A stretch of DNA of 64,000 bases, taken from NCBI GenBank assembly GCA_016744435.1, contig JADGEJ010000002.1:1-64000 (forward strand), written 5' to 3'. Positions 16,390 through 24,594 of the stretch are shown here, one piece after another. Source of the stretch: Lentibacter sp. GTDB lineage: Bacteria > Pseudomonadota > Alphaproteobacteria > Rhodobacterales > Rhodobacteraceae. The notes under the pieces are model-generated. The model was not told the origin of the DNA. It searched no databases and saw only the letters and a list, made by a program, of their open reading frames with translations. The position numbers and the translations under genes were made by a program. How positions within the stretch are numbered: the stretch's first letter is position 1; each line of letters opens with the position of its first letter.

Positions 16390-17692
16390 TTTCAAGCTCC
16401 CCGTCTGCTTTCAGCCACCAAGTCTGAATACCGTTGTTGTGATAGACCGAGTTCTCGCCGCGGACTTCGCGCAACTCGTTCTTGGTTGGCTGAACATAGC
16501 CTGTTTCGTCCATGGCGCGGCTTTGCAGGAACATTTCCTCGCCGTCCCATGTTGTGTCGAGGTAGAAACGCGTCAGCGCCATCTTCTCGCCCGGCTTGGC
16601 CAAACGCGCAGTTTCCCACGTTTTGCCGCCGTCCTTTGACACGTCAACCCGCGTGATCGCGCCTTTGCCCGACCATGCAAGACCCGAAATAACCAGCGGG
16701 CCTTTACCATGTTTGATAGGCATCTGCGGGCTTGGGGAAGTTACGATAGATTTCGCATCCATCGCCCATGTCCACTTGCGGGATGTGCCGTCTTCGAGCG
16801 TGTCGGTGTACTTTGACGTTTCTTCACGGCTCTCAATGGCTTGGTTCGTCACTTCGATACGACGCAGCCACTTGATCCACATGTTGCCTTCCCAACCGGG
16901 AACAACCAAACGAACAGGGTAGCCATGCTCTTTGCGCAGCGCCTCACCGTTGGCTTTGAATGCGACCAACACGTCATCAAGCGCTTTTTCCATCGGGATG
17001 GAACGGCCATTTGAGCTCGCGTCAGCGCCCTCAACATAGACCCACTTGTCTTTAAGATCACCAGCCGCATCAAGGCCCGCCTCTTCAAGCAGCGTGCGCA
17101 GGCTCACACCGGTGTATTCCATGTTGTGGATCATGCCGTGCGTGTACTGAGCGCCGTTGAGCTGGGCACCGGCCCACTCCATACCCGTGTTCGCCGCACA
17201 TTCGCAGAAATACACGTGGTTTTCGCGCGGGAAGCGCTCAAGATCAGCGTAGGAAAACACCAAAGGCGTGTCGACCAAGCCGTTGATCATCAAGCGATAG
17301 TCGTCTTTTGTCAGCTCGATAGCACCCGAGTGGTGGCGTTCAAACGCGCAGCCCTGTGGGGTGATCGTGCCGTCAAGCGCGTGGATCGGCGTGAAGTTGA
17401 TCGAGCTGATCGTGTCAGCTGTCAGCCACTCCACATTGCGGCGAACCACGTCGCCCTCAAATTTGATTGGCAAGCCATAGGGTGTCTCGTCGACACCGTC
17501 TCCAAGGCCTGAGGCCCAGTCTTGCACTTCTGTGATCAACGGATCACCAGCGGCGTTTGCGGTGGTTGCAACAACGGCCGCTGCGGGCACAGCTGCGGCT
17601 GCCCCTTTCAAAAACGCACGGCGCGATGGCACGGACGTCTCTGACAGCATTTGTGCCGGCAGGTCTGCGGTTTCTTTAGTGCTGGATGTCAT
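16373..17692 (-). CDS. soxC: SoxC, molybdopterin subunit of sulfane dehydrogenase
   Basis: SoxC is the molybdenum enzyme of the sulfite-oxidase family that with SoxD removes six electrons from SoxY-bound sulfane. The 439 residues have a Tat signal (SRRAFLKG, Arg24-Arg25, then Ala/Val core), the Moco-domain segment YFCECAANTGMEW with Cys163/Cys165, and the C-terminal dimerisation domain (KDGGKTWE, FYLDTTWDGEE). Length is typical. It is the first gene of this cluster; no soxXYZAB precedes it, since the next genes upstream run the other way. AGGAGGAGG lies before the start. Confidence 0.95.
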   Translation of the reverse strand: MTSSTKETADLPAQMLSETSVPSRRAFLKGAAAAVPAAAVVATTANAAGDPLITEVQDWASGLGDGVDETPYGLPIKFEGDVVRRNVEWLTADTISSINFTPIHALDGTITPQGCAFERHHSGAIELTKDDYRLMINGLVDTPLVFSYADLERFPRENHVYFCECAANTGMEWAGAQLNGAQYTHGMIHNMEYTGVSLRTLLEEAGLDAAGDLKDKWVYVEGADASSNGRSIPMEKALDDVLVAFKANGEALRKEHGYPVRLVVPGWEGNMWIKWLRRIEVTNQAIESREETSKYTDTLEDGTSRKWTWAMDAKSIVTSPSPQMPIKHGKGPLVISGLAWSGKGAITRVDVSKDGGKTWETARLAKPGEKMALTRFYLDTTWDGEEMFLQSRAMDETGYVQPTKNELREVRGENSVYHNNGIQTWWLKADGELENVEIS

Positions 17693-17720
17693 AGAATCTA
17701 GCCTCCTCCTTCTCGATTAA

Positions 17721-17777
17721 ATTCACAATATTGAATTGGTGCATGTTTGTATACAGTCATATTCATTCAAGAGAATG
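17721..17777 (-). promoter_or_regulatory. Two ATTCA-type inverted repeats before soxC
   Basis: ATTCACAATATTGAAT (17721-17736) has ATTCA/TGAAT arms six bases apart, and CATTCAAGAGAATG (17764-17777) has CATTC/GAATG arms four bases apart. They lie 29 and 72 bases upstream of soxC. Paired AT-rich inverted repeats of this kind are what ArsR-family repressors such as SoxR bind. The assignment is inference; no soxR gene is in the window. The rest of the 224-base divergent gap shows no clear promoter to me. Confidence 0.5.
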
Positions 17778-17916
17778 ACAATCTGTCGCTGTTAACCATA
17801 TTATTCACCCTGCCCCGCGCAACATTCAGAAAGCTCAGTTCGGAGATAGCTTTTTTGCGATTAACAACTTATTATCAGCGCAAAGAAAAACGGCAGGAAG
17901 CCGTGAGGGCCGGGCA

Positions 17917-18993
17917 ATGAGCGAAACACCATATAAACACCAGCCGCGCCACGCGTTCTGGCGCACGGGCGTCGCAGATGCGGGCGTTTGGAGTTACGAA
18001 AACCTCTGGCGCTCAAAATGGAAACTGCCTGCCAATGCGGCGTTTGCAACCTATGGCTCGTGCTTTGCGCAGCACATTTCGCGCGCGCTGCAAGCCAATG
18101 GCAAGCCTTGGGTCAACGCCGAGCCCTGCCCTGACCGCGCCTCGCCCGCCCTTGCTGCAGAGTTTGGCTATGGTGTTTATTCCTCGCGCACCGCCAATAT
18201 CTACACCGCAAAAATGCTCGCATACTGGGTCGCGCTGGCTCAAAACCCCGACGATACTGCGCAAGTTGAGCTTTGGGAGAATGCTGGCACCTTCCGCGAC
18301 AGTCTTCGCCCCACGATCGAACCTGAGGGCTTTGATACGGCGGAAGAATGCGCAGCCATGCTGGCCAACACCGCGCGTGCCTTTAGGCGCTCTGTCGAGC
18401 AAGCACAGGTGTTTGTCTTTACAATGGGCCTGACAGAGGGCTTTGAAAACATCCTCACGGGCCAGCCCTACGCGATGTGCCCCGGCACGCTTGCGGGCAG
18501 TTATGACGCCAAAGTGCATGCGTTTCACAACTATAGTTACCCTGAGGTTCGCGCCGCTATGGAAGCCGCGCTTGAGGGCCTCAAGGCGATCAACCCACAG
18601 ATCAAAGTGTTGCTAACCGTTTCACCAGTGCCGCTTACGGCCACGGCCAGCCCCGATCACGTGCTTCTCGCGACGACCTACTCAAAGTCAACACTGCGTG
18701 CCGTGGCGGGCGACTTGGCGGCAGCCTCGCCAAGCGTTGACTATTTCCCCTCCTATGAGATCATCGCAACACCGCCGACGCGGGGGATTTTCTTTGAGCC
18801 CAACATGCGCTCGGTTGCGCCTCAGGGCGTCAAACTGGTGATGTCCCACTTCTTTAAAGGCATGCGCTTTGGCAAAGCCGCTCTGAAAGCCGACGATACA
18901 GAAACCAAGCGCCGCGCGGCCCTCACAGCCGCCGCCGCCGAAGCCGAACTGGCCTGCGAAGAAGTCGCACTCGAAAAGGAAGCCCGCCCATGA
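17917..18993 (+). CDS. GSCFA-domain protein
   Basis: This 358-residue protein carries the family-naming motif in TYGSCFAQHISRAL near residue 48, with FTMGLTEGFEN and the C-terminal VDYFPSYEIIATPPTR also typical. GSCFA proteins are SGNH-like and are thought to act in polysaccharide or surface-glycan modification, but no reaction is established. Its stop overlaps the ATG of the next gene (ATGA), which is itself an SGNH-type protein, so the two are translated together and probably act together. The C-terminal 30 residues are Ala/Glu-rich. Confidence 0.85.
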   Translation: MSETPYKHQPRHAFWRTGVADAGVWSYENLWRSKWKLPANAAFATYGSCFAQHISRALQANGKPWVNAEPCPDRASPALAAEFGYGVYSSRTANIYTAKMLAYWVALAQNPDDTAQVELWENAGTFRDSLRPTIEPEGFDTAEECAAMLANTARAFRRSVEQAQVFVFTMGLTEGFENILTGQPYAMCPGTLAGSYDAKVHAFHNYSYPEVRAAMEAALEGLKAINPQIKVLLTVSPVPLTATASPDHVLLATTYSKSTLRAVAGDLAAASPSVDYFPSYEIIATPPTRGIFFEPNMRSVAPQGVKLVMSHFFKGMRFGKAALKADDTETKRRAALTAAAAEAELACEEVALEKEARP

Positions 18994-19679
18994 CAGACCT
19001 CCTTATCATCGGCGACAGCCACGCCCGCGCAATTGCGAACGGCGCCGCAGCTTTGGGCCTTGATGTGGCCTCCTACGCGAACTCCGCAGGCGCATGGCGA
19101 GACGGAGCTGTGAAGCTTAGCAAGGTTGGCAGCTTCGCATCGCCACGCCCACGGGCGCGTATGAACATCAAGTCTTTCGAGGACGCCGCTGGCGGCAAAG
19201 CGCCTCTGTTCTCTGGCGCGCCGGTGATCGCCAGTCTGGTCTTTGATGTGCCGCAGTTCGTTTCAGACTTTCGCTGGCACAAGCTGGGCAGCTACCTGAC
19301 AGAAGATCACGGCGCAAAGCATGAAAGACTGATGTCATCGCGCTTCACCCGTGCGTATCTGCGCGAGCAACGCCGTGAGATGCTCGAAGGCCTTAAAGTT
19401 ATCGCCACCAAAGCGCCGCTGCTCATAGTCGTGCCGCCGGTTTTTCGCACATGGCCCCTGCAGCGCGCCTTGAAGGCCGAGCTCAGCCAGCTTGTCAAAG
19501 ACGCGGGCCTCGCGCTCTATGATCCAAACGAGCACTTTGCCGATGACAAAGGGCTGATCCCGGATAGCTACAAGCACGAAGACGGCCAACACGGAAACCC
19601 CGCCTTTGGCGAAGCGGTGCTAAGCGACATCCTCAAAAAGGGCCTGCTGCCAATTTCAGAGCAACGCCGCCGCGCTTAA
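18990..19679 (+). CDS. SGNH-hydrolase-like protein
   Basis: This 229-residue protein begins LLIIGDSHARAIANG, the GDS(H) block of SGNH esterases, and has PLLIVVPPVFR and the C-terminal DGQHGN, which fits the DxxH block V position. It lacks a signal peptide. Esterases of this group deacylate or transfer acyl groups on carbohydrates. It overlaps the GSCFA gene by four bases, and both likely modify the same surface sugar. It converges on the SDR gene that follows, with no terminator visible in the 34-base gap. Confidence 0.7.
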   Translation: MTDLLIIGDSHARAIANGAAALGLDVASYANSAGAWRDGAVKLSKVGSFASPRPRARMNIKSFEDAAGGKAPLFSGAPVIASLVFDVPQFVSDFRWHKLGSYLTEDHGAKHERLMSSRFTRAYLREQRREMLEGLKVIATKAPLLIVVPPVFRTWPLQRALKAELSQLVKDAGLALYDPNEHFADDKGLIPDSYKHEDGQHGNPAFGEAVLSDILKKGLLPISEQRRRA

Positions 19680-19713
19680 CGCCCAAGCTTAAACTCAAGA
19701 TCAAGCCAAAGCG

Positions 19714-20493
19714 CTACATCGTCGCGTTCACCGCACCGCCGTCGAGCAGAATGTTCTGGCCGACGATAAAGCCGGCATGTTGACTGCACAAAAACGCGCA
19801 GGTCGCACCGAACTCTTCCGCCGTGCCGTAGCGCCCTGCCGGAATGGTCTTGGCGCGCTGCACTTTCGCCTCTTCCGGTGTGATGCCCTGTTGCGCGGCA
19901 ACGCCGCCATCAAGCGAAACAGCCCTGTCGGTTGCGTGAATGCCGGGTTGCAGATTGTTGATCGTCACACCGCTGCCAGCCACTTGCCGCGCCGTGCCTG
20001 CCACATACCCCGTCAGGCCCGCGCGCGCAGAGTTGCTCAGGCCAAGCACGGGAATGGGCGCTTTCACGCTTTGCGAGGTAATGTTCACAACACGGCCCCA
20101 GCCTTTTTCCATCATCTGCGGCATCAGCGCTTTCATCAGCGCGATTGGCGTGAGCATATTGGCATCAAGCGCGGCGATAAAGTCATCGCGCTCCCAATCG
20201 CTCCACAGGCCCGGAGGCGGCCCGCCTGCGTTTGTCACCAGTATGTCAACGTCACCCGCGGCCGCGAGTACCTTGGCGCGGCCTTCTTCCGAAGTTACAT
20301 CCGCCGCAACCGTCACAACCTCAACGCCATATTTGCCAGCAATATCAGCGGCAACGGCCTCAAGCACATCGGCGCCGCGTGCGTTCATAACCAGGTTCAC
20401 GCCCGCCTCGGCCAGCGCCTCGGCGCAGCCGCGCCCAAGCCCCTTTGACGACGCGCAGACCAGTGCTTTCTTTCCAGCGATTCCCAGTTCCAT
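19714..20493 (-). CDS. SDR-family oxidoreductase with atypical catalytic motif
   Basis: The 259 residues form a classical-length SDR: an N-terminal nucleotide loop ASSKGLGRGCAEAL, VTNAGGPPP (the NAG block) and the C-terminal VGQNILLDGG. The catalytic serine is in ITSQSVKAP, but where most SDRs have YxxxK this protein has LGLSNSARAG, so Tyr is replaced by Asn or Ser and Lys by Arg. A subfamily annotated as FabG-like with LSN..R is known, so this is family variation rather than decay. Substrate is unknown. It is divergent from the Hint protein gene. Confidence 0.82.
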   Translation of the reverse strand: MELGIAGKKALVCASSKGLGRGCAEALAEAGVNLVMNARGADVLEAVAADIAGKYGVEVVTVAADVTSEEGRAKVLAAAGDVDILVTNAGGPPPGLWSDWERDDFIAALDANMLTPIALMKALMPQMMEKGWGRVVNITSQSVKAPIPVLGLSNSARAGLTGYVAGTARQVAGSGVTINNLQPGIHATDRAVSLDGGVAAQQGITPEEAKVQRAKTIPAGRYGTAEEFGATCAFLCSQHAGFIVGQNILLDGGAVNATM

Positions 20494-20623
20494 GTTCTCT
20501 CTCCCTGTTTGCCCCAGAGAGAAACCGAAAAACCGGGCAAAAGCCAGCGCAACTCCGCCTCCTTGCCCCGCTTTCGCCCAATTCTTAAGTTAGACAGTTA
20601 AGGTATTAGCACTTAAGGCCTAT

Positions 20624-21640
20624 GTGATGAGTGATTTGAGCGAAACAGCCCAAGCCCTGCAAGTTTACCCAGCGGAGATGCTTCCGGTCAGCAATGGCGC
20701 CAATTTTGGCGACAGCCTCAGCTTTGCGGCTGATCTCATGCTTGATGACATCTATGAGCTCGCCGCCGGAGCAGCGCCGCTCATGCTTGGCTTACATGCC
20801 TTGGAAAACGGGCACTTTCGCGTGGCCGACAGCACTGAAGTGGGTGCGCCGGGCGCGACAGTCGTGCTCGACAGCTGCGTGACGTTCATGGACAGCCAAA
20901 GTCAGGCCATCGAATGCTTGCTCTTGGTCGAGGTTGACAGTGAGGGCCACGTTGCGCGCATCTATGCGATGCCGCTTGCGCCGCTCGTGCCCAAACATGA
21001 CTACCGCCTCGTTGGCATCGACACCGACAATGCGCCACTGCGGTTTGCGCAGGTCGCCTGTGTTTCGTTTACCCGCGGCACCAAGCTGGCAATGGCCACA
21101 GGCGAGCAGCGCGCTGTTGAAGATCTGCGCATTGGCGAGAAAATCCTTACACGTGATGACGGCCCCCAGCCCGTGCGCTGGATCGGCCAGAACACCGTGC
21201 GCGCGATCGGTGACTTTGCCCCCGTGATGATCACCAAAGGCACGTTGCACAACGAAAACGACTTGCTGGTCTCGCCTGATCATCGCCTGTTTATCTACCA
21301 GCGCTCCGACAAACTCGGCGCAGGAAGGGCCGAAGTGCTGCTCAAAGCGCGCCACTTGGTCAACGGCGACACTGTCTATGTTCAGGATGGTGGCTTTGTT
21401 GACTACTACCAAATCCTGTTTGACGCGCATCAGATTGTCTTTGCCGAGGGCATTGCCGCAGAAACCCTGCTGATTGATCCGCGCACCCGCTCTGCCCTGC
21501 CCGACAATGTCGCCGACACTCTGGGCGGCACACTTGCTGGCCACAAACACCGCGTGCATGGCAAATTTGAAGTCGGCAAACGCCTGCTTAGCCGCCCCGA
21601 CGCCGCCGAGCTTTTGCTACGCGCCAGCAAAGGCGGCTAG
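20624..21640 (+). CDS. Hint-domain protein
   Basis: The 338 residues consist of an unassigned N-terminal half and a Hint (Hedgehog/intein) domain of the PF13403 type in the second half: VACVSFTRGTKL at the splice-like junction, LRIGEKILTRDDGPQPVRWIG, LLVSPDHRLFIY, and the C-terminal DAHQIVFAEGIAAETL. Roseobacters carry many such proteins; autoproteolysis at the Cys-Val-Ser-Phe junction is plausible but unproven. Two adjacent ATGs (20624, 20627) are possible starts. A broken relative lies at 51273-51690. Confidence 0.82.
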   Translation: MMSDLSETAQALQVYPAEMLPVSNGANFGDSLSFAADLMLDDIYELAAGAAPLMLGLHALENGHFRVADSTEVGAPGATVVLDSCVTFMDSQSQAIECLLLVEVDSEGHVARIYAMPLAPLVPKHDYRLVGIDTDNAPLRFAQVACVSFTRGTKLAMATGEQRAVEDLRIGEKILTRDDGPQPVRWIGQNTVRAIGDFAPVMITKGTLHNENDLLVSPDHRLFIYQRSDKLGAGRAEVLLKARHLVNGDTVYVQDGGFVDYYQILFDAHQIVFAEGIAAETLLIDPRTRSALPDNVADTLGGTLAGHKHRVHGKFEVGKRLLSRPDAAELLLRASKGG

Positions 21641-21649
21641 AACCAAGCT

Positions 21650-22795
21650 TTAAAATGCCGCCTTGAACAGCGCGGTCAGGTTGCCCTCGTTCAAAGTGAT
21701 CGGATTGCCCCCGCAGCTCGGATCAATGATAGCCCCCTTAACCAGCTCGGGAATGCTGCCTTCCGTGACGCCAAGCTTTGAGAGCTTATCCGGAATTTCC
21801 AAACTGTCGTTCAGCTCGTCGACATAGGCGCGAAAGCCGTCAAAGCCGCCCGCGATGCCCAGATAGGCCGCCGCCTCATCAAAGCGATCCGCAATCGCGC
21901 TCGCATTGAACTTCAGCACCTCTGGCATGCAGACTGCGTTGGTCGTCCCGTGGTGCGTGTTGAAAACGGCGCCGATCGGGTGGCTCATGGCATGAATGGC
22001 GCCTAACCCCTTTTGGAACGCCGTCGCGCCCATCATTGCCGCCGACATCATATGAGCGCGTGCTTCTATGTCCGTACCGTCAGCATAGGCGCGTGGCAGA
22101 TACTCTTTGACCAGGCGCATTCCTTCCAGTGCGATGCCCTGCGACATCGGATGATAATGGGGCGAGCTGTAGGCTTCGACACAATGCGCGAAGGCGTCCA
22201 GCCCCGTCCCTGCTGTGATGAACTTGGGCATGCCCACAGTCAACTCAGGGTCGCAGATCACCACTGATGGCAGAACTTTCGGGTGAAAAATGATCTTCTT
22301 GGCATGGGTGACAGAGTCGGTGATGACACTGGCGCGCCCCACTTCAGAGCCTGTCCCGGCCGTTGTGGGAACCGCAATGATCGGCGCGATGACGTCAGCG
22401 TTGGCGCGGGTCCACCAATCGTCAATGTCCTCAAAATCCCACAAAGGGCGGCTCTGCCCCGCCATAAATGCGACCATCTTTCCCAGATCAAGCCCCGAGC
22501 CGCCGCCGAAGGCGACGACACCGTCATGGCCACCAGCGTTATAGGCGGCAATACCGGCCTCGAGGTTTTTCTCGTTGGGGTTAGGATCAACATCGCTGAA
22601 CATCCCTCGCCCCAAGCCCGCGGCATCCATGATATCTAAAGTCGCGCGGGTGATCGGAAGATCAGCGAGCCCCTTGTCCGTAACAAGGAGCGGCTTTTTG
22701 ATGCCCGCCGCCGCGCAGGCTTCGGGCAGTTCTTTGATCCGGCCAGCGCCGAACTTAATAGTGGTCGGGTAAGACCAGTTTCCAACAAGGTTCAT
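21650..22795 (-). CDS. Iron-containing alcohol dehydrogenase
   Basis: A 381-residue group III dehydrogenase. The NAD-binding loop is GGGSGLDLGKM, followed by PTTAGTGSEVGR. The iron ligands are in GTGLDAFAHCVEAY (Asp and His) and AIHAMSHPIGAVFNTHHG (two His). It oxidises a primary alcohol or hydroxy acid with NAD(P). A glutamine-synthetase-like gene lies 109 bases upstream on the same strand, suggesting a role in amine or amino-alcohol breakdown. The start is canonical. Confidence 0.92.
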   Translation of the reverse strand: MNLVGNWSYPTTIKFGAGRIKELPEACAAAGIKKPLLVTDKGLADLPITRATLDIMDAAGLGRGMFSDVDPNPNEKNLEAGIAAYNAGGHDGVVAFGGGSGLDLGKMVAFMAGQSRPLWDFEDIDDWWTRANADVIAPIIAVPTTAGTGSEVGRASVITDSVTHAKKIIFHPKVLPSVVICDPELTVGMPKFITAGTGLDAFAHCVEAYSSPHYHPMSQGIALEGMRLVKEYLPRAYADGTDIEARAHMMSAAMMGATAFQKGLGAIHAMSHPIGAVFNTHHGTTNAVCMPEVLKFNASAIADRFDEAAAYLGIAGGFDGFRAYVDELNDSLEIPDKLSKLGVTEGSIPELVKGAIIDPSCGGNPITLNEGNLTALFKAAF

Positions 22796-22904
22796 TCGGT
22801 TATCCCCTTTTCACAATGGTAAGATTTGGCGCAAGTGTGGTGAGCATAGCTTCTAGGCACCACCACTCGCCGCGAAACGCGTTTTGAAGTTTGGCCCATG
22901 CAGA

Positions 22905-24266
22905 TCAAGCACGCTCAAATCCGCGAGCCACTTCATAATCAGTGACCACACGTTCGAACTCTTCGATCTCCCACTCGGCGGCGCGGGCATAGTGAGCCAC
23001 GACATCCTCCCCCAAAGCGGCTTTTAGCATGTCAGACCCCTGCAAAGCCTCGCGCGCATCGCGTAGGTTTGACGGGATCATGCCTGTATCACCTTGGTAA
23101 ACATCTCCGGCGCTCGGCGCTTGAAGCTCAAGCTTCTCTTCGATCCCGGCTATGCCAGCCGCCAACTGCGCAGCGCAGGCCAGATAAGGGTTCAGATCAG
23201 AGCCGCCAATTCGGCACTCTACCCTGATACTCTGAGTGCCAGCACCACAAAGGCGGTATCCTGCGGTGCGATTGTCCACCGACCAGATAAGCCGCGTCGG
23301 CGCAAAAGTCCCCTTCATGAACCGCTTGTAGCTGTTGATATAGGGCGCGAGAAAATAGGTGTAGTCAGGCGCATATTTCAGCATTCCAGCCAAGTAGTGC
23401 TTCATCAGCCGAGACATCCCCAAAGCATCACTCTCGTCAAAAAACGCGGGCTTCCCGTCTTGCCACAATGATTGGTGGACATGGCTGGAAGAGCCGACTT
23501 TGTTCTGGTCCCATTTCGGCAAAAATGTAACGGCATGCCCTTGCTGCCACGCAATTTCTTTGGTCGCATGTTTGGCAATCGTGTGGAAATCAGCGGTGTT
23601 AAGAGCTGCATCATACTTGATGTTCAACTCCTCCTGGCCGGTCTCGGCCTCGCCTTTGGTGCATTCCACAGGAATTCCCGCATTCCACAGGTGGTTGCGC
23701 AACGGGCGCATCACATGCTCTTCGCGAGTTGTCTGCAAAATGTTGTAGTCTTCGTTGTAGCCGGAAATCGGCTCAAGCTCGCGGAACTTACCTTTGCGTA
23801 TCTCATCAAAACTCTTTTCAAACAGAAAGAACTCCAGCTCGGTTGCCATGATCGCATCCAGCCCCATCGCCTCTAGGCGCTTTAGCTGTTTTTTCAGCAC
23901 CGCACGCGGCGAATGTGGAACCTCTTTGTGAGTGTCATGATCCAGTACATCACACAGCACCATGACAGTTCCCTCAAGCCAGGGCATCGCCCGCAATGTG
24001 CTCAGATCGGGCTTCATCACATAGTCGCCATAGCCGGTTTCCCAGCTGGTCGAGGCATAGCCATCAGGCGTCGCCATCTCAAGATCGGTGGCAAGCAGAT
24101 AATTGCAGCAGTGGGTCTCTTCCCAAGCGCCGCTCATAAAGTGCTTGGCATGGAACCGTTTGCCCATCAAACGCCCCTGCATATCCACAAGGCAAGCTAG
24201 AACGGTATCAACCTCTTCAGCCTCAACAAGTGACCTTAACTCTTCAAACCCTAGAGTTCCGCCCAT
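22905..24266 (-). CDS. Glutamine-synthetase-family amide ligase
   Basis: The 453 residues follow the GS fold: an N-terminal beta-grasp domain (TVLACLVDMQGRLMGKRF), ELEFFLFE with metal-binding glutamates, the ATP-binding KWDQNKVGSSSHVH and the C-terminal SVDNRTAGYR and IECR-like RVECRIGGSDLNPYLA. Compared with true GlnA it lacks the classic NGSGMHxH string and resembles gamma-glutamyl-polyamine or -amine synthetases (PuuA/GlnT type). Adjacent to an iron alcohol dehydrogenase, it probably conjugates glutamate to an amine before oxidation. It is divergent from prfC. Confidence 0.85.
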   Translation of the reverse strand: MGGTLGFEELRSLVEAEEVDTVLACLVDMQGRLMGKRFHAKHFMSGAWEETHCCNYLLATDLEMATPDGYASTSWETGYGDYVMKPDLSTLRAMPWLEGTVMVLCDVLDHDTHKEVPHSPRAVLKKQLKRLEAMGLDAIMATELEFFLFEKSFDEIRKGKFRELEPISGYNEDYNILQTTREEHVMRPLRNHLWNAGIPVECTKGEAETGQEELNIKYDAALNTADFHTIAKHATKEIAWQQGHAVTFLPKWDQNKVGSSSHVHQSLWQDGKPAFFDESDALGMSRLMKHYLAGMLKYAPDYTYFLAPYINSYKRFMKGTFAPTRLIWSVDNRTAGYRLCGAGTQSIRVECRIGGSDLNPYLACAAQLAAGIAGIEEKLELQAPSAGDVYQGDTGMIPSNLRDAREALQGSDMLKAALGEDVVAHYARAAEWEIEEFERVVTDYEVARGFERA

Positions 24267-24439
24267 GATGTCATCTCCCTGATCGCAATACCGTTGGTAT
24301 CCGAATAATTAGCGTCAATATTTCAGTAGCTATTTCAGACATTTGTTCGGCAGTCTGCAACAGGCCATTGCAGACTTCAATCGCCACATTGTGCACCCCA
24401 CGCCTAAGTGCATTCAAATGCAGCCCCCCTCCATCAAAC

Positions 24440-24489
24440 GCCCAATGGTTAGAAACTCGGTGTTAGCCTTTCCTAACGCCACATTGGGC
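24440..24489 (+). promoter_or_regulatory. Nested hairpin in the prfC leader
   Basis: An outer 8-bp stem GCCCAATG/CATTGGGC (24440-24447, 24482-24489) encloses an inner 8-bp stem GGTGTTAG/CTAACGCC (24459-24480, one wobble, 6-nt loop). A second GTTAG at 24448 could compete for CTAAC. The structure is 106 bases upstream of the prfC ATG. The rest of the 328-base divergent gap (24267-24594) holds only a direct repeat of ATAGCTGCA near 24519-24537; I see no clear promoter. Confidence 0.45.
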
Positions 24490-24594
24490 CAAATCGTATG
24501 TACACGGTATGCATAGATAGCTGCACATATAGCTGCATAGTGTAGGCACGGGCTTTTCTTGCAAACTCCACAAACCTTACCTATACGCGCGCTT

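Noticed and set aside
20792-21559. 255-residue frame antisense to the Hint gene
   Set aside because: The Hint motifs are on the plus strand; the antisense frame shows no recognisable domain.
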